Below, piece after piece: positions 35,601 to 42,919 of a DNA stretch of 64,000 bases. The stretch's first letter is position 1, and each line of letters starts with the position of its first letter. The stretch spans positions 33,949 to 97,948 of the forward strand of contig NZ_JMPP01000046.1 in NCBI RefSeq assembly GCF_000735435.1, in the 5' to 3' direction. Below the pieces are notes generated by a model. The model was not told where the DNA came from. It saw nothing but the letters and a program-made list of their open reading frames with translations, and did not search any database. The position numbers and the translations under genes were made by a program. This stretch comes from Klebsiella planticola ATCC 33531. Lineage in GTDB: Bacteria > Pseudomonadota > Gammaproteobacteria > Enterobacterales > Enterobacteriaceae.

Positions 35601-36199
35601 TCCTGAGCCTGACTGAAAACGTCAACATTCTGGTTCTCGACACGCAGTGTTACTCCAATACCGGCGGCCAGGCGTCGAAGGCGACCCCGCTCGGCGCGGT
35701 CACCAAGTTTGGTGAGCACGGCAAGCGCAAAGCGCGTAAGGACCTCGGCGTCAGCATGATGATGTACGGGCATGTTTACGTCGCGCAAATTTCGCTGGGC
35801 GCGCAGCTGAATCAGACGGTGAAAGCGATTCAGGAAGCGGAGGCCTACCCTGGCCCGTCGCTGATTATCGCCTACAGCCCCTGCGAAGAGCACGGTTACG
35901 ATCTGGCGCTCAGCCACGATCAGATGCGTCAGCTGACCGCCACCGGCTTCTGGCCGCTGTACCGCTTCGATCCTCGTCGTGCGGATGAAGGTAAACTGCC
36001 GCTGGCGCTGGACTCTCGCCCACCTTCAGACGCGCTGGCCGAAACGCTGCTTAATGAGCAACGTTTCCGTCGCCTCAATGCCCAGCAGCCCGAAGTGGCG
36101 GAGCAGCTGTGGAAAGATGCGGCGGCGGATTTGCAAAAACGCTATGACTTCCTGGCCCAGATGGCCGGCAAAGCGGAAAAACCAGCCACCGAGAGTTAA
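32672..36199 (+). CDS. nifJ: pyruvate:ferredoxin (flavodoxin) oxidoreductase
   Basis: Large single-chain enzyme that oxidises pyruvate to acetyl-CoA and reduces flavodoxin or ferredoxin; E. coli calls it YdbK. 1175 residues from MITIDGNGAAASVAFRTSEV. The order is a pyrimidine-binding TPP domain (YPITPSSTMAEQAD), CoA-binding domain, a two-cluster ferredoxin domain (CTQCNHCVAACP and CTGCNLCVEVCP), a proximal cluster Cys in SGACSGCGETPY, and the pyrophosphate-binding TPP domain (GGDGWAYDIGFGG, NTGGQASKATPLG). In nitrogen-fixing Klebsiella nifJ feeds nitrogenase, but no nif genes are here, so this is the housekeeping or oxidative-stress form. Confidence 0.95.
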   Translation: MITIDGNGAAASVAFRTSEVIAIYPITPSSTMAEQADAWAGNGLKNVWGDVPRVVEMQSEAGAIGAVHGALQTGALSTSFTSSQGLLLMIPTLYKLAGQLMPFVLHVAARTVATHALSIFGDHSDVMAVRQTGCAMLCASSVQEAQDFALISHIATLKSRVPFIHFFDGFRTSHEINKITPLADDTIRSLLPQDEIDAHRLRALNPEHPVIRGTSANPDTYFQSREATNPWYDAVYDHVETAMNDFAVATGRQYKPFEFYGHPQAERVIVIMGSAIGTCEEVVDELLSRGEKVGVLKVRLYRPFSAAHLLEALPESARAIAVLDRTKEPGAHAEPLYLDIMTALAEAFNRGERETLPRTIGGRYGLSSKEFGPECVLAIFNELREARPKPRFTVGIYDDVTNLSLPLGENTLPSEAKLEALFYGLGSDGSVSATKNNIKIIGNSTPWFSQGYFVYDSKKAGGLTVSHLRVSEKPIRSSYLISQADFVGCHQLQFIDKYQMVERLKPGGIFLLNTPYGVDEVWSRLPQEVQATLNQKKARFYIVNAAKIARECSLGARINTVMQMAFFHLTQILPGDSALAELQGAIAKSYSSKGQDLVERNWQALALARESLAEVPLRPVDASSPNRPPVVSDAAPDFVKTVTAAMLAGLGDALPVSALPPDGTWPMGTTRWEKRNIAEEIPIWKEELCTQCNHCVAACPHSAIRAKVVPPQAMDAAPASLHSLDVKSRDMRGQKYVLQVAPEDCTGCNLCVEVCPAKDRQNPEIKAINMMSRLEHVEEEKVNYDFFLNLPEIDRSTLERIDIRTSQLISPLFEYSGACSGCGETPYIKLLTQLYGDRMLIANATGCSSIYGGNLPSTPYTTDANGRGPAWANSLFEDNAEFGLGFRLTVDQHRQRVMRLLSTFADKLPAALYDALQADATPEVRREQVAELRQVLANEAGAKELLTDADALVEKSIWLIGGDGWAYDIGFGGLDHVLSLTENVNILVLDTQCYSNTGGQASKATPLGAVTKFGEHGKRKARKDLGVSMMMYGHVYVAQISLGAQLNQTVKAIQEAEAYPGPSLIIAYSPCEEHGYDLALSHDQMRQLTATGFWPLYRFDPRRADEGKLPLALDSRPPSDALAETLLNEQRFRRLNAQQPEVAEQLWKDAAADLQKRYDFLAQMAGKAEKPATES

Positions 36200-36225
36200 T
36201 CGGCTCTGTTTTTAAGCTTCACCAT

Positions 36226-36341
36226 AAAAAAAGCCCGAATATTCATTCGGGCTTGTCATTTTTATCGTCAAAATAATATCATGCGTGAATATAATATGTG
36301 ACGATCATAATAAAACCTGACAATAATAAAGGGCATGTAAC
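36226..36341 (-). ncRNA. micC: MicC small regulatory RNA
   Basis: Reading the minus strand, the 5' end GTTACATGCCCTTTATTATTG resembles E. coli MicC, whose 5' seed pairs with the ompC leader. The 3' end ATAAAAATGACAAGCCCGAA with a 10-bp stem and seven T also matches. The middle is diverged. The RNA converges on the 3' end of nifJ, the same arrangement as MicC and ydbK in E. coli. A -10-like TATTCT lies 6 bases before the proposed 5' end. MicC with Hfq represses the OmpC porin. The usual divergent neighbour ompN is missing. Ends are estimates from comparison with remembered sequence. Confidence 0.8.
36231..36254. terminator. terminator shared by micC and nifJ
   Basis: AAGCCCGAAT / ATTCGGGCTT, a 10-bp perfect stem with loop ATTC. 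On the minus strand it is followed by seven T (36226-36232) and ends micC. On the plus strand it lies 32 bp after nifJ with a weaker T-run and may also stop nifJ transcripts. Confidence 0.85.
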
Positions 36342-36923
36342 GCCCACAGAATACGCCCACCGCGTCACGAAGTATAATTTTTATTTAACATACTTCCGCT
36401 TAATACATTCATAAAGACTATAACCATCACGGAAGAATTTATTACTCCACACCGATTCGCCCGTATTGCCTTCTTTTACATCCTCAATGCGCTAAGTTAA
36501 AAATATCAGCCTAATAAACGCCGTTGGTGTGACGCCCCCACCATTAGCCCCCGGCCCATTACCCCGGCAATCATCATAATAACCGTCGACAATTCCCCAC
36601 GACCGCCAACAATAAAATTCTCAGCGCGAGCGATGACGATAATCGTTGCATTAAATAGACGGGCATCGCTCTGATTTATTCGCTCACGCCGAATAGTATT
36701 CCCGGCGTCTGTGCGCAAGCCAGTTTGCAGCGCGAAGATGACAACATCAATATAAAGTCACTGCGCCTCTGGCATTACTTATCGCCTTGACCGGACCAAC
36801 CCGTGCCGATACCGGGTTCACCAGCAACCGTCAATCAAATCAAAACAATATCCCTGGAGTATTAAAACCGTTACCCGATAAATGATATATTGCCGGTAAA
36901 GCCTGCCGTAAAGGACGCCAGCC
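36342..36923. other. gene-free stretch where ompN would be expected
   Basis: About 580 bp between micC and the KTSC gene. In E. coli and many Klebsiella the porin gene ompN (OmpK37) lies here. I find no porin coding sequence and no clear remnant of its signal peptide. A 70-codon minus-strand frame (36506-36718) is not supported by a ribosome site or a family. Confidence 0.45.
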
Positions 36924-37142
36924 ATGGATCATCACCCCGTAAAGTCATCCCGAATCGCCTCCATCGCCTATGACGAGGCCTCTGGCATCCTCGAAATCCG
37001 GTTTCACGACGATAGCACGCTTCGCTATGAGAAGGTGCCCGAACGCATCTACCGCCTTTTTTTGCAGGTGGTGTCCAAGGGACGTTTTTATGATGGCGTC
37101 ATCAAAGGGAAATTTACCGAACTCCGGGGTAACTCACGCTAA
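36924..37142 (+). CDS. KTSC-domain small protein
   Basis: 72 residues. The KTSC motif is visible as HHPVKSSRIASIAYDEASG then LEIRFHDDSTLRYEKVP and a terminal GRFYDGVIKGKF. KTSC proteins are small cytoplasmic proteins of unknown function, sometimes fused to nucleic-acid enzymes. The ATG follows AAAGGACGCCAGCC. It is a single gene, 73 bp before uspF on the same strand. Confidence 0.85.
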   Translation: MDHHPVKSSRIASIAYDEASGILEIRFHDDSTLRYEKVPERIYRLFLQVVSKGRFYDGVIKGKFTELRGNSR

Positions 37143-37215
37143 AATGTGACCCGTCATGGTACATCGCGCCGCCAAATGGCGTACACTTTAAGCGGTTACT
37201 TAAACAGGAGGTTTT

Positions 37216-37650
37216 ATGGCCAGAATAATTCTTGTACCTATTGATATTTCTGATAAAGAATTAACTCAACGCGTTGTCTGTCACGTTGAGGCGGAAGCGC
37301 GCATTGACGATGCCGAAGTACACTTTCTGACCGTGATTCCATCCCTTCCCTATTACGCCTCGCTGGGGATGGCCTATACCACCGAACTACCGCCGATGGA
37401 TGAGTTTAAAGCGGAATCGGAAACGCGTCTGAAAGAGATCGTCGCTCAGTTCGCCATTCCTGAAGACCGGGTGCATTTCCATGTTAAGGAAGGTTCGCCT
37501 AAGGATAACATTCTGGAGCTGGCGAAAACGCTGCCGGCCGATCTGGTGATTATCGCCTCTCACCGCCCGGATATTACGACCTATCTGCTCGGCTCCAACG
37601 CTGCGGCCGTCGTTCGTCATGCCGACTGTTCCGTACTGGTTGTGCGTTAA
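37216..37650 (+). CDS. uspF: universal stress protein F
   Basis: 144-residue UspA-fold protein, nearly identical to E. coli UspF ([39 protein letters not shown]). The ATP-binding end is [19 protein letters not shown]. UspF is linked to fimbriation, adhesion and stress survival. AGGAGG lies 7 bases before the ATG. A strong terminator follows directly. Confidence 0.96.
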   Translation: MARIILVPIDISDKELTQRVVCHVEAEARIDDAEVHFLTVIPSLPYYASLGMAYTTELPPMDEFKAESETRLKEIVAQFAIPEDRVHFHVKEGSPKDNILELAKTLPADLVIIASHRPDITTYLLGSNAAAVVRHADCSVLVVR

Positions 37651-37657
37651 CCCCTTC

Positions 37658-37683
37658 AGCCCGCCCTCTGGGCGGGCTTTTTA
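37658..37683 (+). terminator. intrinsic terminator after uspF
   Basis: AGCCCGCCC / GGGCGGGCT, a 9-bp perfect stem with loop TCT, followed by a run of T, beginning 8 bp after the uspF stop codon. Confidence 0.92.
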
Positions 37684-37855
37684 TCTCAACATCTGCCAGG
37701 CTAAACTACCTGAAATGTGCTGACATCCCCACCGCGAATCCGTACCATACACGCCACAGACTTAGACTGAGCAACGTCCGACGTCATTAATTGCGACCAC
37801 CCGCCGTGCCGTGGGCAGAGTGCGTGTGCCACACTATGAATTGAGCTATTATTAA

Positions 37856-38791
37856 ATGCTGCAAAATCAAGAAATTAGCAAAAAAGAAAAGTACAACCTC
37901 GATAAATTGCAAAAGCGCCTGCGCCGCAACGTCGGCGAAGCCATTGCCGATTTCAACATGATCGAAGACGGCGACCGGATTATGGTTTGCCTGTCCGGCG
38001 GTAAAGATAGCTACACCATGCTGGAAATCCTGCGCAGCCTGCAGAAAAGCGCGCCGATTTCATTCTCGCTGGTCGCGGTCAACCTCGATCAGAAGCAGCC
38101 GGGTTTCCCCGCGCACATCCTGCCGGAATATCTGGAGCAGCTTGGCGTCGAGTATAAAATTGTCGAAGAAAATACCTACGGGATCGTCAAAGAGAAGATT
38201 CCTGAAGGCAAAACCACCTGTTCGCTCTGTTCACGCCTGCGTCGCGGTATCCTGTACCGTACCGCGAGTGAACTGGGCGCGACGAAGATTGCTCTCGGCC
38301 ATCACCGCGACGATATTTTACAGACGCTGTTCCTGAACATGTTCTACGGCGGCAAAATGAAAGGCATGCCGCCGAAGCTGATGAGCGATGACGGTAAACA
38401 CATCGTGATTCGCCCGCTGGCATACTGCCGTGAAAAAGACATTGAGCGTTTTTCGCAGGCGAAAGGTTTCCCGATCATTCCGTGCAACCTGTGCGGTTCG
38501 CAGCCTAACCTGCAGCGCCAGGTGATTGCCGATATGCTACGCGACTGGGATAAACGCTATCCTGGCCGTATCGAGACCATGTTCAGCGCCATGCAGAACG
38601 TGGTGCCGTCTCATCTGAGCGACATCAACCTGTTTGACTTTAAAGGGATTAACCACAACTCAGAAGTGGTTGATGGCGGCGATCTGGCGTTTGACCGGGA
38701 AGAGATTCCGCTGCAGCCTGCCGGCTGGCAGCCGGAAGACGATGCCGCGCAGCTGGATGAACTGCGTCTGAACGTGGTAGAAGTGAAGTAA
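37856..38791 (+). CDS. ttcA: tRNA 2-thiocytidine(32) synthetase
   Basis: TtcA thiolates cytidine 32 of certain tRNAs using an iron-sulfur cluster and ATP. 311 residues. The PP-loop is SGGKDS (47-52); cluster cysteines are C122 and C125 in TTCSLCSR, plus the Cys in [10 protein letters not shown]. The start ATG at 37856 gives the family length although its ribosome site is weak. It is convergent with dbpA. Confidence 0.96.
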   Translation: MLQNQEISKKEKYNLDKLQKRLRRNVGEAIADFNMIEDGDRIMVCLSGGKDSYTMLEILRSLQKSAPISFSLVAVNLDQKQPGFPAHILPEYLEQLGVEYKIVEENTYGIVKEKIPEGKTTCSLCSRLRRGILYRTASELGATKIALGHHRDDILQTLFLNMFYGGKMKGMPPKLMSDDGKHIVIRPLAYCREKDIERFSQAKGFPIIPCNLCGSQPNLQRQVIADMLRDWDKRYPGRIETMFSAMQNVVPSHLSDINLFDFKGINHNSEVVDGGDLAFDREEIPLQPAGWQPEDDAAQLDELRLNVVEVK

Positions 38792-38798
38792 CCGACCG

Positions 38799-38824
38799 GC
38801 GTCTCAGAGTCACCTCTGAGACGC
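38799..38824. terminator. hairpin between convergent ttcA and dbpA
   Basis: An 11-bp perfect stem, GCGTCTCAGAG / CTCTGAGACGC, with loop TCAC. There is no strong T-run on either side, but the place, between two converging stop codons, suggests a bidirectional terminator. Confidence 0.65.
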
Positions 38825-38835
38825 GTTATCATCGC

Positions 38836-40209
38836 TTATTTCAGCAGGCGGACGCGGCAGTTTTTGCCTTTAATCTTGCCGTTCTGCAGCTGCTTATAGG
38901 CTTTCTGCGCCACGCTCTGGCGAATGGCCACATAGACATGCGCAGGATGGACGTTAATCTTGCCGATGTCGGCGCCGTCAAAGCCCATATCTCCGGTCAA
39001 CGCGCCGAGCACATCGCCAGCGCGCATTTTTGCTTTCTTCCCGCCATCGATACACAGCGTCGCCATCTCTGCGTGAAGCGGTTTGATATTGCCGTTCGTT
39101 GGCGCGCTCACCCAGTTCAGCTTCAGCTGCAGCATCTCGGCCAGGATGTTGGCGCGCTGCGCCTCTTCCGGCGCGCAGAGGCTGATAGCCAGACCGCTCT
39201 CGCCGGCGCGGGCGGTACGGCCGATGCGATGCACGTGAACTTCCGGATCCCAGGCCAGCTCGTAGTTAACCACCAGCTCCAGCGATTTAATATCGAGGCC
39301 GCGCGCGGCGACGTCGGTGGCGACCAGCACGCGAGAGCTCCCGTTGGCAAAACGCACCAGCGTCTGATCGCGATCGCGTTGTTCAAGATCGCCGTGCAGC
39401 GACAGCGCGCTCTGCCCTGCGGCATTCAGCGAATCGCAAACCGCCTGACAATCTTTTTTGGTGTTGCAAAACACCACGCAGGAGGCCGGCTGATGCTGGC
39501 TGAGCAGCGTTTGCAGCAGCGGGATTTTTCCGCGCTGGGAGGTTTCGAAAAACTGCTGCTCGATTGCCGGCAACGCGTCGACAGAATCGGTCTCAATGGT
39601 TAACGGATGGTTTTGCACCCGCCCGCTGATCGCCGCGATCGCTTCCGGCCAGGTGGCGGAGAACAGCAGCGTCTGACGTTCGGCCGGGGCAAAGCGGATC
39701 ACCTCATCGATGGCCTCGCTGAAGCCCATATCCAGCATCCGATCGGCTTCATCCATCACCAGCGTCTGCAGCGCATCCAGCGACACGGTGCCCTTCTGCA
39801 GGTGATCCAGCAAACGACCCGGCGTGGCGACGATGATATGCGGCGCATGCTGCAGCGAATCGCGCTGCGCACCGAAAGGCTGCCCGCCGCAAAGGGTCAA
39901 AATTTTAATATTTGGTAAAAAGCGCGCCAGACGACGCAGCTCGCCCGCGACCTGATCGGCCAGTTCGCGGGTCGGGCACAAGACCAAAGATTGTGTCTGG
40001 AACAGGGTAGCATCGACGTGTTGAAGCAGCCCCAGACCAAATGCCGCAGTTTTACCGCTACCGGTTTTGGCCTGCACGCGCACATCTTTACCCGCCAGAA
40101 TCGCGGGCAAGGCGGCGGCCTGCACAGGGGTCATCGTGAGATAACCCAGCTCATTGAGATTGGCGAGCTGGGCAGCGGGTAAAACGTTCAGTGTTGAAAA
40201 AGCGGTCAC
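38836..40209 (-). CDS. dbpA: DEAD-box RNA helicase DbpA
   Basis: ATP-dependent RNA helicase that acts in 50S ribosome assembly at 23S rRNA helix 92. 457 residues from the GTG at 40207-40209, as in E. coli. Helicase motifs: Q-motif MTPVQAAALP, Walker A AKTGSGKT (47-54), PTRELADQV, DEADRMLDMGF, SATWPEAI, and HRIGRTARAGE. The C-terminal RNA-binding domain (KIKGKNCRVRLLK end) gives the 23S specificity. A longer frame from an upstream ATG adds nine residues but lacks support. Confidence 0.96.
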   Translation of the reverse strand: MTAFSTLNVLPAAQLANLNELGYLTMTPVQAAALPAILAGKDVRVQAKTGSGKTAAFGLGLLQHVDATLFQTQSLVLCPTRELADQVAGELRRLARFLPNIKILTLCGGQPFGAQRDSLQHAPHIIVATPGRLLDHLQKGTVSLDALQTLVMDEADRMLDMGFSEAIDEVIRFAPAERQTLLFSATWPEAIAAISGRVQNHPLTIETDSVDALPAIEQQFFETSQRGKIPLLQTLLSQHQPASCVVFCNTKKDCQAVCDSLNAAGQSALSLHGDLEQRDRDQTLVRFANGSSRVLVATDVAARGLDIKSLELVVNYELAWDPEVHVHRIGRTARAGESGLAISLCAPEEAQRANILAEMLQLKLNWVSAPTNGNIKPLHAEMATLCIDGGKKAKMRAGDVLGALTGDMGFDGADIGKINVHPAHVYVAIRQSVAQKAYKQLQNGKIKGKNCRVRLLK

Positions 40210-40223
40210 AATTTTTTCTCGAA

Positions 40224-40409
40224 TTAACAGGCACACAAAGGGCAGGCGCGTATCCTCGCAGATCTGCGCCTGCGATGCGACAATTTAATCGGCTCATCAT
40301 CCGGCGGCGGATCGGGCAGTGGATGCGGGCGCGGCCGGGGATCGGGCACCGGTATGGGATCGTTAGGTTCTGGCGAGACAGGGATGGATGTCAGGGGTTG
40401 ATAGCGCAT
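40224..40409 (-). CDS. small proline-rich protein
   Basis: 61 codons from the ATG at 40407-40409 (MRYQPLTSIPVSPEPNDPIP), with GGGAG eight bases upstream. The middle is an almost pure Pro/Asp/Arg run of PDPRPRPHPLPDPP type and the end is basic (SHRRRRSARIRACPLCAC) with two Cys. It stops 14 bp before dbpA, so it may be read together with dbpA. No family recognised; a regulatory upstream ORF or a real small protein are both possible. Confidence 0.5.
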   Translation of the reverse strand: MRYQPLTSIPVSPEPNDPIPVPDPRPRPHPLPDPPPDDEPIKLSHRRRRSARIRACPLCAC

Positions 40410-40471
40410 GTTGGTTCTCCCGGGAATGAGCGGGTACACCCATTAAGCGTAGAAGCTGCTAACCAGAGAGC

Positions 40472-40594
40472 AAAAAAAAAGCCGACTTAATCAAGTCGGC
40501 GTCGTACGAATCAATTGTGCTATGCAGTAATTCAAAAAAGGAAGTAAGACAATATGGAGCGCAACGCCCATCGCTTGACGTTGCATTCACCTGC
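40472..40594 (-). ncRNA. fnrS: FnrS small regulatory RNA
   Basis: The minus strand reads GCAGGTGAATGCAACGTCAA, continuing closely along E. coli FnrS to the terminator stem GCCGACTT/AAGTCGGC and nine T. Its position between dbpA and zntB is also conserved. FnrS is induced by FNR without oxygen and, with Hfq, represses mRNAs for aerobic enzymes such as sodB, maeA and gpmA. About 123 nt. The 5' end is set by homology and by the FNR box distance. Confidence 0.95.
40481..40500 (-). terminator. fnrS terminator
   Basis: An 8-bp stem GCCGACTT / AAGTCGGC with a 4-base loop, followed on the minus strand by nine T (40472-40480). Confidence 0.92.
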
Positions 40595-40629
40595 GAGAGA
40601 GATATTGCCCCGAATGGGTGGACGGTTTA

Positions 40630-40643
40630 TTGATTTCGCTCAA
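40630..40643 (-). promoter_or_regulatory. FNR box of fnrS
   Basis: TTGATTTCGCTCAA matches the FNR consensus TTGAT-N4-ATCAA with one mismatch. Its centre is about 42 bases upstream of the fnrS 5' end, the class II activator position. A -10-like ATATCT lies between. Confidence 0.8.
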
Positions 40644-40689
40644 ACATTACCGGGTTTTCGCCCGATGGACGGCGATGAAAAGCGATTAT

Positions 40690-41673
40690 TTACAGCCATT
40701 TACTACGATGTAACCACCATGTAACACCGCCAATGAGAACGACTAACATTATGCAGAAGATAGAAAAGCCTAAATGCCACTCATTGCCGGGGATCCCGCC
40801 CAGGTTGACGCCAAACAGCCCGGTCAAAAAGGTGCTGGGCAGAAACACCATCGCCATCAGCGACATCGTATAGGTCCGGCGCGACAGCCCCTCTTGCATA
40901 ATCTGGGCAATCTCATCGCTCATAATCGCCGTCCGGGAAATACAGCTGTCAATCTCATCCAGGCCCCGCCCCAACCGGTCGGCAATATCCTGCATTCTGC
41001 GGCGGTGATCGTCATTCATCCACGGCAGGCGCTCGCTGGCAAGGCGGGAGTAAACATCGCGCTGCGGCGACATATAGCGGCGCATGACAATCAGCTGTTT
41101 GCGCAGCAGCGCCAGAAAACCACGCGGCGGTACCTGCTGATCCAGCAGGTTATCTTCGAGGTCGATAATCCGGTCATGCAGCTGCTCGATAAATTCGCTG
41201 GCGTGGTCGGTCAGCGCATCGCAAATATCCACCAGCCAGCCGCCGCAGTCCACCGGCCCGGTTCCCTCGCGCAGATCGCCGAGCACATCATCCAGCGCCA
41301 GCACCCGACGCTGGCGGGTGGAGACGATTAAGCGCTCGTCCATATACAGGCGCATCGCCACCAGCTGGTCCGGGCGCTCATCGGTACTGCCGTTGATGCA
41401 GCGCAGCGTAATTAACGTCCCGTCCCCCACCCGGGTGACCCGGGGACGGGTACTTTCCCCGGCTAAAGCATCGCGGACGCTGTTGGGTAACAGCGGAGTG
41501 GATGCCAGCCATTCGGCGCTATCGGCGTGCGTATAGTTCAGATGCAACCAACAGGGGCGATCCTTATCGATAGCGTCACTGTCAGTCAGCGGCTTCACTC
41601 CGCCCTGCCCGTCGAATTGCCATGCAAAAACCGCATCCGGCACGTTCAATTCCGATCCCTTAATGGCGTCCAC
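40690..41673 (-). CDS. zntB: zinc transporter ZntB (CorA family)
   Basis: 327-residue inner-membrane zinc transporter of the CorA/MIT family. A long cytoplasmic N-terminal domain precedes two C-terminal helices; the pore signature is GVN in [15 protein letters not shown], where CorA has GMN. The end WWLHRSKWL is basic, as usual. It now stands upstream of fnrS on the same strand. Confidence 0.95.
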   Translation of the reverse strand: MDAIKGSELNVPDAVFAWQFDGQGGVKPLTDSDAIDKDRPCWLHLNYTHADSAEWLASTPLLPNSVRDALAGESTRPRVTRVGDGTLITLRCINGSTDERPDQLVAMRLYMDERLIVSTRQRRVLALDDVLGDLREGTGPVDCGGWLVDICDALTDHASEFIEQLHDRIIDLEDNLLDQQVPPRGFLALLRKQLIVMRRYMSPQRDVYSRLASERLPWMNDDHRRRMQDIADRLGRGLDEIDSCISRTAIMSDEIAQIMQEGLSRRTYTMSLMAMVFLPSTFLTGLFGVNLGGIPGNEWHLGFSIFCIMLVVLIGGVTWWLHRSKWL

Positions 41674-41798
41674 CAGACCTCCGTCAGTCAGTACTTATTT
41701 TTGCTAGTCTAGCCTGACACATCGGTTAATCAAGGGGTAAAGTCAGCAGGGTGCTGAATTCGCTGATGAAAAGCGGGCGAGGAGGAGAATAAAAAAAG

Positions 41799-41817
41799 AA
41801 CCCGCCGGCGGCGGGTT
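41799..41817 (-). terminator. intrinsic terminator on the minus strand
   Basis: AACCCGCC / GGCGGGTT, 8-bp stem with loop GGC. On the minus strand it is followed by C and then seven T (41791-41797). The only candidate for the gene it ends is the 17-codon frame at 41908-41961, or an untranslated RNA. Confidence 0.8.
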
Positions 41818-41907
41818 ATGAGTGCGTTTCATAAGAGTATGTCCAGCCCGCTGAATTAACCACCGCCAGAATGAATACCGGCGGGACGGCAGGCTAGCAG
41901 GAGCCGT

Positions 41908-41961
41908 TCATTTTTTCTCTTCTGCGTACTGACGCGCGTTATCGTGCAAATTTGTACACAT
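41908..41961 (-). CDS. possible 17-residue small protein
   Basis: MCTNLHDNARQYAEEKK, with AAGGAG eight bases before the ATG. An intrinsic terminator lies 91 bp after the stop and a plausible promoter (TTGCAA, 16 bases, TACCCT) lies upstream near 42020. Very hydrophilic, so not a membrane peptide. It may be a real small protein, a leader, or a chance frame within a small RNA. No family recognised. Confidence 0.4.
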   Translation of the reverse strand: MCTNLHDNARQYAEEKK

Positions 41962-42102
41962 GTTGTTATCTCCTTCATGGTTATGAGCAGGATAAGGGTA
42001 GACCGCTGTTGCCGTTTTGCAAACCCGCCGCGTAAAAAAGTGTCGCCCCGCCCCGCCGCGCCTCTGCTTCTCTCCTGAACCGGGTGCAAGGAAGATTTCT
42101 TT

Positions 42103-42149
42103 TCCTGAAAAATGCTGTATTATGCGAGTTATTGCAGCATTTTGCAGGA
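42103..42149. promoter_or_regulatory. inverted-repeat operator candidate before the DeoR-type gene
   Basis: TCCTGAAAAATGCTG (42103-42117) and CAGCATTTTGCAGGA (42135-42149) are 15-base arms with one mismatch, 17 bases apart, ending 10 bp before the regulator start codon. The place and symmetry suggest autoregulation by the DeoR-family protein. Confidence 0.6.
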
Positions 42150-42159
42150 TTTCATCACC

Positions 42160-42906
42160 ATGCATAAAACCGCCAGACAAAAGTACCTGGTTGATCTTAT
42201 TAGTGAAAATGGGCAAGTCAGCATCAGCGAACTGGTTGAAAAGCTGCAGGTTTCTGCAGACACCCTGCGTCGCGATCTGGCCGATCTTGAAAAGCAGGGG
42301 CTGGCGCAGAAGAACCACGGCGGCGCAATCGCGCTCGACATTTCCGCGATGAATCGCCAGGGCAGAAACGCCCTGCTGCCGCAGACTAAACAGCGTTTAG
42401 GCCGCATGGTCGCCAGCAAAATACCCGCCGGTTCGACCCTCTTTTTAGATGCCGGCAGTACCGTTCTGGCCGTCGCTACCCAGATTCAAGGCCCGATGAC
42501 GGTCATCACCACTTCCTTAGATATTGCCGCGCATTTCAGCACCCGCGCGGATATCCAGCTGATCATGCTGGGAGGAACATGGGATGTGCGGCAGCGGCTG
42601 TTTGCCGGCAGCGCCACCCTGGCATTGCTGGCGCGCTATCGCGCCGATATCGCCATCCTCGGCGCCTGCGCTATCCATGCGCAACTCGGTTTAAGCGCCA
42701 GCCAGGAGGCTGATGCCGAAATCAAACGCGCCATGCTGGCGGCAAGCACCGAGCACTGGCTGGTCGCCGATCATATGAAGCTGAACCACTGCGAGCCGCA
42801 TCTGGTGGCCGAATTAACAGACATACATCAGTTATTTTTAGACAAGCCCTGGGAAGAGCTCGGGGATACTAGCGCGCTGCAGGTCAACATTGCTGACGCT
42901 CAATAA
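42160..42906 (+). CDS. DeoR-family transcriptional regulator
   Basis: 248 residues from the ATG at 42160 (MHKTARQKYLVDLISENGQV). The N-terminal DeoR winged helix (ISELVEKLQVSADTLRRDLADLEKQGLAQKNHGG in two stretches) is followed by a sugar-phosphate-sensing domain with AGSTLFLDAGSTVLAVA and ADIAILGACAIHAQLGLSAS. The effector is probably a phosphorylated sugar. It is followed after 13 bp by an oxidoreductase gene, its likely target. It is not one of the well-known DeoR members I can name. Confidence 0.88.
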   Translation: MHKTARQKYLVDLISENGQVSISELVEKLQVSADTLRRDLADLEKQGLAQKNHGGAIALDISAMNRQGRNALLPQTKQRLGRMVASKIPAGSTLFLDAGSTVLAVATQIQGPMTVITTSLDIAAHFSTRADIQLIMLGGTWDVRQRLFAGSATLALLARYRADIAILGACAIHAQLGLSASQEADAEIKRAMLAASTEHWLVADHMKLNHCEPHLVAELTDIHQLFLDKPWEELGDTSALQVNIADAQ

Positions 42907-42919
42907 CGTGGAGAGGGTA

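Noticed and set aside
32672..36199. nifJ as evidence for a nitrogen-fixation cluster
   Set aside because: No other nif gene is nearby and the neighbours match the E. coli ydbK locus, so this is the general pyruvate:flavodoxin oxidoreductase.
36506..36718. 70-codon minus-strand frame upstream of the KTSC gene, considered as an ompN remnant
   Set aside because: The translation does not resemble a porin and there is no ribosome site.
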